Origin: Ignavibacteriales bacterium
GTDB lineage: Bacteria; Bacteroidota; Ignavibacteria; Ignavibacteriales; Ignavibacteriaceae
Reading direction: 5' to 3'
Assembly: GCA_027347125.1 (NCBI GenBank)
Contig: DAIERC010000037.1
Location: forward strand, 1-5,233
Length of the DNA: 5,233 nt
Shown here: one piece after another, positions 1 to 5,233 of the stretch
Position numbering within the stretch: position 1 is the first letter of the stretch
Layout of the letters: each line of letters starts with the position of its first letter
Position numbers and translations under genes: made by a program
The notes under the pieces: generated by a model
Database searches by the model: none
What the model was told of the DNA's origin: nothing
The model's input: only the letters and a program-made list of their open reading frames with translations

Positions 1-609
1 GCATTAGGAGCTCCAAATCAGCCTGTCATTTTAACCTGGACGGATAACCCGAATCCAAATGTTACCCAATATCAGATTTGGAGAAACGTAAAGCAGAAGG
101 ATGGAACAATAACTACTAGCATGATAGCGACTGTAAACAGAGGAGTTCAAACTTATACCGATTATGAATATTGGGGTACATCTACTTATACCAATGATCT
201 ATTACGCTATGATGTGCGGGCATACTACTCGGTGGAAAATTCTTACGCAGATACGTGGTATCAAGTGGTACTATATGGTAAATTAGCATTAAAGTATAAC
301 GAAGAAATTAGCTCTTCATTAGAAAAAGCAAATGAGATTGAGCGGATCACGGACTATTCAACATCTTGTTATCCTAATCCTTTTAATCCGGTTACTACTA
401 TTAATTACCAGTTACCCGAAGAAGGTTTTGTAACGTTAAAAGTATACGACGCTCTTGGCCGTGAAGTAAAAACGCTGGTGAATGAATATAAAAATAAGGG
501 AGCTTTTAAAGTAATGTTTAACGCTTCGGATTTACCAAGCGGAGTATACATTTATCAAATGAAAGCAAACAACTTTGTCTCAACTAAGAAGATGTTGCTG
601 ATCAAATAA
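1..609 (+). CDS. 3' end of a secreted protein with a type IX secretion C-terminal sorting domain (5' end outside window)
   Basis: The reading frame is open from the first base, so the gene begins upstream; 202 residues are visible. Residues about 5 to 103 resemble a fibronectin type III-like module: an LTWTDNPNP strand and QYQIWRNV strand, then a YYSVEN segment and a closing VVLYGK strand. Residues about 124 to 202 form a Por/T9SS type A sorting domain: YPNPFNPVTTINYQLPE, then VTLKVYDALGREVKTLV, then SGVYIYQMKA, ending in a basic KKMLLIK tail. In this family the domain directs a protein already exported by Sec across the outer membrane, where it is usually cleaved and the protein anchored or released. 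The product is therefore probably extracellular or on the cell surface. Its enzymatic or binding role lies in the missing N-terminal part and cannot be named. The sorting-domain call is strong; the fibronectin-like call is moderate. Confidence 0.9.
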   Translation, partial: ALGAPNQPVILTWTDNPNPNVTQYQIWRNVKQKDGTITTSMIATVNRGVQTYTDYEYWGTSTYTNDLLRYDVRAYYSVENSYADTWYQVVLYGKLALKYNEEISSSLEKANEIERITDYSTSCYPNPFNPVTTINYQLPEEGFVTLKVYDALGREVKTLVNEYKNKGAFKVMFNASDLPSGVYIYQMKANNFVSTKKMLLIK

Positions 610-619
610 CGTAATTTAT

Positions 620-647
620 GTATAGACGGGGCATGCCCCGTCTATAC
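620..647. repeat. Perfect 28-bp palindrome after the T9SS gene
   Basis: The left arm GTATAGACGGGGCA and the right arm TGCCCCGTCTATAC are exact reverse complements. As RNA this folds into a GC-rich stem with a tetraloop of about GCAU. It starts 11 bases after the stop codon of the upstream gene. Neither side is followed by a T-tract, so it is not a textbook intrinsic terminator, though it could still block 3' exonucleases or slow polymerase. Its form, GTA(T/G)AGACG at the ends around a variable core, resembles dispersed palindromic REP-like or MITE-like repeats that I recall from Bacteroidota-related and cyanobacterial genomes. Only one copy is visible here, so the repeat-family assignment is inference. 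Confidence 0.6.
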
Positions 648-800
648 GATAAAAACCCGCATAATTATTTTTATTGACATTATTGAAAAAGTTTCGGTTA
701 TTTCTATCGCAGTTCTCAATTCTTCCATACTGATTTTTACTGATGCAGGGGAACAAACTAAAACCGTAGTTTGTAATTCAGTTGATTGCCGGTTAAAATT

Positions 801-829
801 TTGAAAAGCTCTTTTAATACTTTTACGAT
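801..829 (+). promoter_or_regulatory. Possible sigma-70-like promoter for the membrane protein/lysozyme pair
   Basis: TTGAAA at 801-806 and TACGAT at 824-829 are separated by exactly 17 bases. They match the -35 and -10 consensus at 5 of 6 and 4 of 6 positions. The predicted start of transcription near 836 would leave a leader of about 40 bases before the ATG at 877. Such matches arise easily in AT-rich DNA, and this lineage may use a different promoter consensus, so this is a weak call. Confidence 0.3.
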
Positions 830-876
830 TTATTCTTTGATATTTAAAAACATATTAAATCTAAAGGAGAGTAAAC

Positions 877-1896
877 ATGAGCGCAGACGAAAATGCCGCC
901 CCCAAAGAATTCACGCCGCAGCCCTGGCAGTCGCTTACAACACTGGTTGTATTTCTTGTATTAATGGTAGTCGTTTACTTCATAATGCATTTTTATATAC
1001 CCGGCAGTATCGATTCCAAATTAAGTGACGGAGACAAAGCGGTTGTATCTTTAATATTAAACGACACAAGTAAAATAGCGGATGCGGTAAGGGTTCATGA
1101 TGCTTTAATGTACATTGTAAACAGCGTTCGCCCGGCCGATTCCGTAACCGCGGCAAATTTTTTCAATAAATATTCTTCGTTAAAATCAAGCGAACTACTC
1201 AGCGCGATGCCTTCGATAAGAATTTCTACATGGAATTATTTCTGGTTGAACACCGATACCAAATACCTGGAAGTGGTGTTCTGGGCTATCTTCGGGGTTA
1301 TTGCAAGTCTTCTTTATTTTATTTCCGAAGCAATGCGAAATAAGAATTTTAAAGAAGAAGAAATGCCGGTATACCTTGCAAAGATTTATTACGCGCCGTT
1401 AATCGCGCTTGTTATTGTTTTCAGTTACAATTTGCTTACGGGCAATGTAAATTACGATAACTCGTCTCTTGAACTGCTTGTTATTTCATTTATACTGGGA
1501 TTCTTTTCCGGCAGAGCCATTGAGCTTTTAAATAAAATAAAAGACGTTATACTTCCGGGCAAAATTACCGCCGAGGAAGAAGCCGCGGGTAAAATAGTTA
1601 TCGCCGGCAAAGTTCAACTTCCGGCAGGCGCTAAAGAAATAACGCCGGAAAAAGTTAAGGTTACTTTGGTACGCGCGGACGGCAAAGGCAAGTCTGTTGA
1701 AACGGAAACCGATAGAGAAGGAAATTATATTTTTAAAAATATCGCCGCGGGAGCTTACAAAATCAAAGCGGAAACTTCGTCAAAAGAAGGGAAGTATTCC
1801 GCTTTAATACCGGAAAAACAATTAGCGGAAGGCAAACGGGTAGATATAGATTTATTGTCTCTTATAAAAGAAAAACATGAGGAGAACCCGCAATGA
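877..1896 (+). CDS. Four-helix membrane protein with C-terminal carboxypeptidase-regulatory-like (CnaB-like) domain
   Basis: The product has 339 residues. The start is supported by AAAGGAGA at 863-870, six bases before the ATG. Hydrophobic segments are near residues 21-40, 131-149, 168-187 and 198-212. Residues 41-130 form a polar, largely helical region between helices 1 and 2. The loop between helices 2 and 3 (150-167) contains basic and acidic residues, including RNKNFK. After helix 4 an amphipathic stretch (SGRAIELLNKIKDVILPG) leads into a beta-rich domain at about 238-328, with GKIVIAGKVQLP, VKVTLVRADGKG, a TDREGNYIFKNIAAGAYKIKAE core and a VDIDL final strand. That core is typical of carboxypeptidase-regulatory-like/CnaB folds. 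The positive-inside rule and four helices put both termini in the cytoplasm, which is unusual for this fold. The gene overlaps the lysozyme-family gene by ATGA, so the proteins are probably made together. Specific function is unknown; a transporter, holin-like or anchor role is possible but unproven. Confidence 0.85.
   Translation: MSADENAAPKEFTPQPWQSLTTLVVFLVLMVVVYFIMHFYIPGSIDSKLSDGDKAVVSLILNDTSKIADAVRVHDALMYIVNSVRPADSVTAANFFNKYSSLKSSELLSAMPSIRISTWNYFWLNTDTKYLEVVFWAIFGVIASLLYFISEAMRNKNFKEEEMPVYLAKIYYAPLIALVIVFSYNLLTGNVNYDNSSLELLVISFILGFFSGRAIELLNKIKDVILPGKITAEEEAAGKIVIAGKVQLPAGAKEITPEKVKVTLVRADGKGKSVETETDREGNYIFKNIAAGAYKIKAETSSKEGKYSALIPEKQLAEGKRVDIDLLSLIKEKHEENPQ
1879..1884 (+). promoter_or_regulatory. 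Ribosome binding site inside the upstream gene that sets the lysozyme start
   Basis: GAGGAG lies within the last codons of the membrane-protein gene, eight bases before the ATG at 1893. A second in-frame ATG at 1899 would sit 14 bases away, so the first ATG is favoured. The start codon overlaps the upstream TGA stop as ATGA, a common arrangement for translational coupling. Confidence 0.7.
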
Positions 1897-2678
1897 CTAT
1901 GATACCATTAACTTCCGCGTTAAAAGATGAATATCAACGCTTGTTTGACGGTTGTATAGTCTCAACAACTAAAGCGGCACAGGTTGAGTTTCTTATAAAA
2001 AAAATAATTGATAACAAAGATAGATACGAATCTGCCGGTAACGCGCTGGGAATTCCCTGGTACTTTATAGCCGTAATTCACAACATGGAATCATCACTTA
2101 ATTTTAATACTCATCTTCATAACGGCGATCCGCTTACAAACAGAACCGTTCATATTCCGGCAGGCAGGCCGCCGAACGGTAACCCTCCGTTTACATGGGA
2201 AGAAAGTGCGGCAGACTCATTAACGTTTCAAAAATTAAATTCGTGGAGCGATTGGTCGCTGCCGGGGCTTCTTTATAAAATTGAAGGATACAACGGCTGG
2301 GGTTACAGGCAGCATCATCCGCAAGTGCTATCACCTTACCTTTGGAGTTTTTCAAATAACTATACAGGCGGAAAATATGTGGCCGACGGAAGATGGTCTG
2401 ATACCGCGGTATCGAACCAATGCGGTGCTGCTGTCATACTGAGAAGAATGGCTGAGAAAAACGATATAACATTTGCCGCTGTGCCCGCAGTTTCTACCGG
2501 TGAAGAAGCCTTTATAAAATTTTCCAACAAAAAAAATCAATATGCCGAAGAGCTTCAAACATTCCTGAATAAATTTCCGGGTATTTATGTTAAGGTAGAC
2601 GGTGTGCCCGGTACGCGTACTTCGGACGCATTTAAAAAGGTTTCAGGGTATTATTTGAAAGGAGATCCGCGACAGTAA
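1893..2678 (+). CDS. Lysozyme-family protein with C-terminal peptidoglycan-binding domain
   Basis: The product has 261 residues. Residues about 10-190 match the lysozyme-like family I recall as COG5526: a helical N-terminal segment, then GIPWYFIAVIHNMESSLNF (residues 53-71), THLHNGDPLTNRTVHIPAGRP (73-93), GNPPFTWEESAADSL (96-110) and EGYNGWGYR (131-139). Glu66 in the HNMES motif is the likely catalytic acid, by analogy with lysozyme-fold enzymes. Residues about 217-260 look like a peptidoglycan-binding domain (LQTFLNKFPGIYVKVDGVPGTRTSDAF) ending in GYYLKGDPR. The predicted activity is cleavage of peptidoglycan glycan strands. There is no signal peptide or membrane segment, so reaching the wall would need another route. 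The coupled upstream membrane protein is the obvious candidate partner, although lysis or a T9SS-independent route is equally untested. The family is fairly secure; the substrate and physiological role are inferred. Confidence 0.85.
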   Translation: MTMIPLTSALKDEYQRLFDGCIVSTTKAAQVEFLIKKIIDNKDRYESAGNALGIPWYFIAVIHNMESSLNFNTHLHNGDPLTNRTVHIPAGRPPNGNPPFTWEESAADSLTFQKLNSWSDWSLPGLLYKIEGYNGWGYRQHHPQVLSPYLWSFSNNYTGGKYVADGRWSDTAVSNQCGAAVILRRMAEKNDITFAAVPAVSTGEEAFIKFSNKKNQYAEELQTFLNKFPGIYVKVDGVPGTRTSDAFKKVSGYYLKGDPRQ

Positions 2679-2732
2679 ATATCATTAAAAATCAACGACG
2701 TTTTTTCATTCTTTAATTTGTTTAAAATCTGT

Positions 2733-2740
2733 TAACTTTG
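2733..2740 (+). promoter_or_regulatory. Bacteroidota-type -7 promoter element upstream of the serine dehydratase gene
   Basis: TAACTTTG matches the TAnnTTTG -7 consensus of Bacteroidota housekeeping promoters exactly. It lies about 43 bases before the ATG. A TTTG at 2717-2720 could be a -33 element, but its 12-base spacer is shorter than the usual 17 to 23 bases, so only the -7 half is convincing. Confidence 0.45.
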
Positions 2741-2783
2741 CATCAATTATTAAAAAATATTTACGTGATTTTATAATTAAAGA

Positions 2784-3983
2784 ATGTATATGGAATCTAT
2801 AAGAGAAATTTATCGGATAGGCTACGGCCCTTCAAGCAGTCACACCATGGGCCCGAGAAAAGCGGCGGAAAAATTTAAATTAAAATACGGCAACGAAAAT
2901 TCATATCGTGCAACTTTATTTGGAAGCCTTGCCGCTACGGGGAAAGGGCATCAAACAGATAAAGCCATAAACGAAGCTTTTTCTCCTGCTGCAACTGAAA
3001 TTATCTGGAAACCCGAAATTATACTGCCGAAACATCCCAACGGAATGAAGTTTGAGGCATTTGATTCCGGTTTGAATTTATTAGGCGAATGGATTGTTTA
3101 CAGCACAGGCGGGGGAAAGATTACCGACTTCGAAAACGATGAAGCGGAAGAGAAGGTTTATTCGTTAACTACGATGAATCAAATTCTAGAATGGACAAGG
3201 AAAACCGGTAAGGCATTCTGGGAATACGTTGAAGAAACAGAAGGAATACAAATTTACGATTACCTGAAAGAAGTGTGGAATGTAATGACGGATACGATAG
3301 ACAGGGGAATTGATCATGAAGGAATTATTCCAGGCGGATTGAAGTTAAGCAGAAAAGCATCGTCATATTATGTAAGAGCAAAAAATTTTAGCGGCTCGCT
3401 TAAAGGTAAAACATTAATATTTTCTTATGCGCTTGCGGTTGCCGAAGAAAATGCTTCGGGCGGTAAAATTGTTACGGCGCCAACCTGCGGATCGAGCGGT
3501 GTATTGCCGGCAGTTCTTAAAACATTAAAAGACAGTTTTGATTTTTCGGAACAAAAGATATTAAGAGCGTTGGCAACAGCGGGTTTGGTAGGTAATATCG
3601 TAAAAGAAAACGCATCTATTTCAGGTGCAAAAGTAGGATGTCAGGGAGAAATCGGCACTGCATGCGCAATGGCATCTGCGGCCGCAACACAGTTATTGGG
3701 CGGTACGCCTTCTCAAATAGAATATGCCGCGGAAATAGGAATGGAACATCATCTAGGCTTAACATGCGATCCAATCGGCGGACTGGTGCAGGTTCCGTGC
3801 ATTGAAAGAAACGCGTTCGCTTCCGAGCGGGCATTAAACACCGCCACGTACGCACTTTTATCAGACGGAAGGCATTTAGTTTCGTTTGATATGATTGTTA
3901 AAACCATGAACCAAACCGGGCATGATTTGCCAAGCATATACAAAGAAACTTCCGGCGGCGGTCTGGCAATTATCGATTTATAA
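2784..3983 (+). CDS. sdaA: L-serine dehydratase (L-serine ammonia-lyase), iron-sulfur-dependent, single chain
   Basis: The enzyme converts L-serine to pyruvate and ammonia in the cytoplasm using an oxygen-sensitive [4Fe-4S] cluster. The 399-residue protein joins the beta domain (about 1-145, opening IREIYRIGYGPSSSHTMGP) to the alpha catalytic domain (about 155-399). Clear alpha-domain motifs are GGLKLSRKAS, TAPTCGSSGVLPAVL, GAKVGCQGEIGTACAM and MEHHLGLTCDPIGGLVQVPCIERN. Cys286, Cys328 and Cys339 have the C-x41-C-x10-C spacing of the cluster ligands in characterised enzymes of this family. The protein is shorter than the roughly 455-residue proteobacterial forms and ends GGGLAIIDL, without the C-terminal cysteine that supplies a fourth ligand in the Legionella enzyme. 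The start is uncertain by two codons: ATG at 2790 gives the more family-typical MESIRE start, and neither ATG has a strong ribosome binding site. It has its own spacer of 105 bases and appears monocistronic. Confidence 0.96.
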   Translation: MYMESIREIYRIGYGPSSSHTMGPRKAAEKFKLKYGNENSYRATLFGSLAATGKGHQTDKAINEAFSPAATEIIWKPEIILPKHPNGMKFEAFDSGLNLLGEWIVYSTGGGKITDFENDEAEEKVYSLTTMNQILEWTRKTGKAFWEYVEETEGIQIYDYLKEVWNVMTDTIDRGIDHEGIIPGGLKLSRKASSYYVRAKNFSGSLKGKTLIFSYALAVAEENASGGKIVTAPTCGSSGVLPAVLKTLKDSFDFSEQKILRALATAGLVGNIVKENASISGAKVGCQGEIGTACAMASAAATQLLGGTPSQIEYAAEIGMEHHLGLTCDPIGGLVQVPCIERNAFASERALNTATYALLSDGRHLVSFDMIVKTMNQTGHDLPSIYKETSGGGLAIIDL

Positions 3984-4067
3984 TTTAGTGAATGGATAAA
4001 ATAGCTTTTGGGTTTGAAGATATAAACTTGGCCGAAACTTCACACTAAAACTTGGAATTAAAATTAT

Positions 4068-4277
4068 ATGGCCGAATATAAAATAAACGAGAATAAAAAC
4101 GAGATTGTTTTTGAAGGCGCTTATTTTAAGCTTTCAGAAATTAAAACGATTTTGAAAAAATCGAATGTTGAATTGTTCAGAGCAATAACTTGCCCCGGTG
4201 AAATAAAGTATGCACTTTCGGAAGAAGCCAAAAGTTTAATGAGACAAATTAAGAAAGATAAAAATGCTTCAGGTTAA
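4068..4277 (+). CDS. Small protein of unknown function, first of an overlapping pair
   Basis: The product has 69 residues and I do not recognise it. It opens with a polar, probably beta-forming segment (KINENKNEIVFEGAYFKLSEIKTIL, residues 5-29), then has a short TCPGEIKYAL stretch and a helical, lysine-rich C terminus (EEAKSLMRQIKKDKNASG). There is no signal peptide or membrane segment, so it should be cytoplasmic. No clear Shine-Dalgarno sequence precedes the ATG, as for the serine dehydratase gene upstream. Its 3' end overlaps the next gene by 14 bases if that gene starts at 4264, which suggests the two are co-expressed. Codon use is lysine- and glutamate-rich like its neighbours, which supports a real gene, but nothing beyond an open frame and this context proves it. 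Confidence 0.6.
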   Translation: MAEYKINENKNEIVFEGAYFKLSEIKTILKKSNVELFRAITCPGEIKYALSEEAKSLMRQIKKDKNASG

Positions 4278-4599
4278 AGCTGTTGTTAGAATGCAGATTG
4301 ATAAAGAAATTGAATGTATAAAAAAAGCAATCGACAACGGCAATATTGGCAAGGCAAGAGTTTGCGCGCGAAGGGGAGCCGGGCTGGCAATAAATTACTG
4401 GCGCGGGAATAATTACGGAGCTCAAAACATATCGGCTCTAAGCCAGCTAAATTGGATAAAAGACGATGCGTCTGTTCCTGATAATATTAAAAAGGCTGCC
4501 GAAAAACTTACGATAAAAGTAAGCGGTGCCGGGCACGGTGAAATTTCCGAAAACCCGTTTGAAGATTGCGTTACCATAGTTGAATATTGCCTCAGGTAG
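4264..4599 (+). CDS. Small protein of unknown function, possibly HEPN-like helical fold
   Basis: The product has 111 residues from the ATG at 4264. An alternative start at 4291 gives 102 residues, removes the overlap with the preceding gene and begins at MQIDKEIECIKKA, which may be the true N terminus. Neither start has a good ribosome binding site. The segment GNIGKARVCARRGAGLAINYW (residues 26-46) resembles the ARVCARRAAG helix that I recall from small HEPN-like helical proteins. The rest is helical, with VPDNIKKAAEKL (71-82) and NPFEDCVTIVEYCL (97-110). The R-x4-6-H motif of nuclease-active HEPN proteins is not seen, so catalysis should not be assumed. It is predicted to be soluble and cytoplasmic. 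The fold assignment is tentative; being a real conserved gene is more likely than not. Confidence 0.65.
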   Translation: MLQVKAVVRMQIDKEIECIKKAIDNGNIGKARVCARRGAGLAINYWRGNNYGAQNISALSQLNWIKDDASVPDNIKKAAEKLTIKVSGAGHGEISENPFEDCVTIVEYCLR

Positions 4600-4760
4600 C
4601 TGTTCATGAAAAATTATTCACGGTTGCAATTTCTTTTTGATATTGGCGTTGCGGATACTTAATTTATAGCTGTGTTGAATCCTTTAATTAATGTGCGAAT
4701 CATATTTTCATAAATGTTTTCTAAATCTCATATTTTTTTGAGCAACAGAAAGAGGGTAAA

Positions 4761-4961
4761 ATGAAAAAGAATGTCGGCAGCATTGATAAGGTCGTTCGCG
4801 TTATACTTGGAGTTGTAATAATTCTATTGGGACTTATATACCAGAGTTGGTGGGGAATAATTGGTGTGGTTCCTTTGTTCACCGCTATAGCCGGTGTATG
4901 CCCTGCATATTTGCCTTTTGGTATTTCCACTATAAAAAAAGAAAAGACGGAAAAGTCTTAA
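4761..4961 (+). CDS. DUF2892 (YgaP-like transmembrane domain) small inner-membrane protein
   Basis: The product has 66 residues. It starts MKKNVGSIDKVVRVILG, the usual N-terminal signature of DUF2892, followed by two hydrophobic helices at about 11-27 and 30-46. The family motif GVCPAYLPFG (residues 45-54, with Cys47-Pro48) follows, then a charged KKEKTEKS tail. The full length is present and typical of stand-alone members. AGAGGG at 4751-4756 places the start firmly at 4761. In other bacteria this domain occurs alone or fused to a rhodanese domain (YgaP), often near sulfur- or redox-related genes, but no such partner is visible here and its biochemical role is not established. It is probably transcribed on its own and stops at the hairpin just downstream. 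Confidence 0.92.
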   Translation: MKKNVGSIDKVVRVILGVVIILLGLIYQSWWGIIGVVPLFTAIAGVCPAYLPFGISTIKKEKTEKS

Positions 4962-4967
4962 CTATTG

Positions 4968-5005
4968 AAAATATTTGACTGAGCAAATGCTCAGCCAAAT
5001 ATTTT
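4968..5005. terminator. Long hairpin between convergent genes, likely bidirectional terminator
   Basis: AAAATATTTG (4968-4977) pairs perfectly with CAAATATTTT (4996-5005). After one A/C mismatch, CTGAGC (4979-4984) pairs with GCTCAG (4989-4994) around an AAAT loop. The outer arms give A/T-rich flanks on both strands, so each direction ends in a U-rich stretch. It lies 6 bases after the DUF2892 stop codon and 25 bases from the stop codon of the minus-strand mutase gene. That position fits shared termination of convergent transcripts. Confidence 0.75.
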
Positions 5006-5030
5006 GCTAATTGAGTTTTACAAAACCGGT

Positions 5031-5233
5031 TTATATAAATACCTGTTCCTTGTATTCGCCGAATACGGAACGCAGCGTATTGCAAATTTCCCCTACGCTT
5101 GCATATTCTTTTACCGCATCAAGTATAAAGGGCATCAGGTTTGAATTTCCTTCTGCGGCAGATTTTAACGCGTTTAATTTTAATTGAACAAGTTCGGTAT
5201 TCCTTTTTGAGCGAATATGTTTTAGAAATTTTA
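5031..5233 (-). CDS. C-terminal end of methylmalonyl-CoA mutase large (catalytic) subunit, split type (5' end outside window)
   Basis: On the minus strand, 66 codons run from the right edge of the window to a TAA stop at 5033-5031. The sequence includes NTELVQLKLNALKSAAEG, then NLMPFILDAVKEYASVGEIC, then LRSVFGEYKEQVFI. This is the end of the TIM-barrel catalytic domain of acyl-CoA mutases, which in the methylmalonyl-CoA mutase family finishes at VFGEY. Fused enzymes continue into a linker and a B12-binding domain; here translation stops at once, so this is the split form whose adenosylcobalamin-binding subunit is encoded separately. The holoenzyme interconverts succinyl-CoA and methylmalonyl-CoA. 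The small subunit is not in this window. A related isobutyryl-CoA or similar mutase cannot be excluded from this fragment, because the substrate-specificity residues lie outside it. Confidence 0.88.
   Translation of the reverse strand, partial: KFLKHIRSKRNTELVQLKLNALKSAAEGNSNLMPFILDAVKEYASVGEICNTLRSVFGEYKEQVFI

Noticed and set aside
674..710. TTGACA-like -35 element at 674-679 in the first spacer.
   Set aside because: No acceptable -10 element lies 16 to 18 bases downstream; the pair at 801-829 is better placed and better matched.
2352..2558. Minus-strand open frame within the lysozyme-family gene.
   Set aside because: It is antisense to well-conserved lysozyme-family sequence and has no recognisable product.
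2684..2710. Possible terminator around AACGACGTTTTTT after the lysozyme gene.
   Set aside because: The stem would be only three base pairs, with mismatches directly outside it; the T-run alone is not enough.
3616..3943. Two minus-strand open frames within the serine dehydratase gene.
   Set aside because: Both lie opposite strongly conserved cluster-binding motifs, so they are shadows of the real frame.
3992..4048. An 18-codon frame in the spacer before the small-gene pair (MDKIAFGFEDINLAETSH).
   Set aside because: It is very short, has no ribosome binding site and matches no family I know. Its end looks loosely like the 18-codon frame at 4606-4662, but the similarity is too weak to call a repeat.
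4606..4662. An 18-codon frame after the second small gene (MKNYSRLQFLFDIGVADT).
   Set aside because: It has no ribosome binding site, is a chance-length frame in AT-rich DNA and is not recognised. The spacer 4600-4760 otherwise shows nothing I can support except the ribosome binding site at its end.
4944..4959. Small AAGAC/GTCTT hairpin at the end of the DUF2892 gene.
   Set aside because: It is a five-base stem inside the coding sequence with no following T-run; the hairpin at 4968-5005 is far stronger.

Overview
The window looks like chromosomal DNA from the Bacteroidota/Chlorobiota/Ignavibacteriota group, and best fits an Ignavibacteria-like bacterium. The reasons are a type IX secretion (Por) C-terminal sorting domain with the YPNPFNPVTT signature, AT-rich DNA, a Bacteroidota-type -7 element (TAACTTTG) upstream of one gene, and start codons that only sometimes have a Shine-Dalgarno sequence. 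The taxon is inferred from recalled family patterns, not from a search.

Layout. (1) Positions 1-609 hold the 3' end of a secreted protein with a fibronectin-III-like stretch and a T9SS sorting domain. (2) Positions 610-876 are intergenic, with a perfect 28-bp palindrome just after the stop codon and a possible promoter before the next gene. (3) Positions 877-2678 form a tight two-gene unit: a four-helix membrane protein with a C-terminal carboxypeptidase-regulatory-like beta-sandwich, then a lysozyme-family protein with a C-terminal peptidoglycan-binding domain. The two genes overlap by ATGA. (4) Positions 2784-3983 encode a single-chain iron-sulfur L-serine dehydratase. (5) Positions 4068-4599 hold two small overlapping genes of unknown function. 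(6) Positions 4761-4961 encode a DUF2892 membrane protein. (7) A long hairpin at 4968-5005 separates this from the convergent 3' end of a methylmalonyl-CoA mutase catalytic subunit on the minus strand (5031-5233).

How the genes work together. Most of the window is unlinked housekeeping and accessory genes: serine breakdown to pyruvate, and the succinyl-CoA/methylmalonyl-CoA interconversion. The pair at 877-2678 is the one clear functional partnership, because its genes are translationally coupled and one encodes a wall-acting enzyme with no signal peptide. It is the best candidate here for an undescribed system, but its role is unknown. No tRNA, rRNA, CRISPR array or transposase gene is visible.
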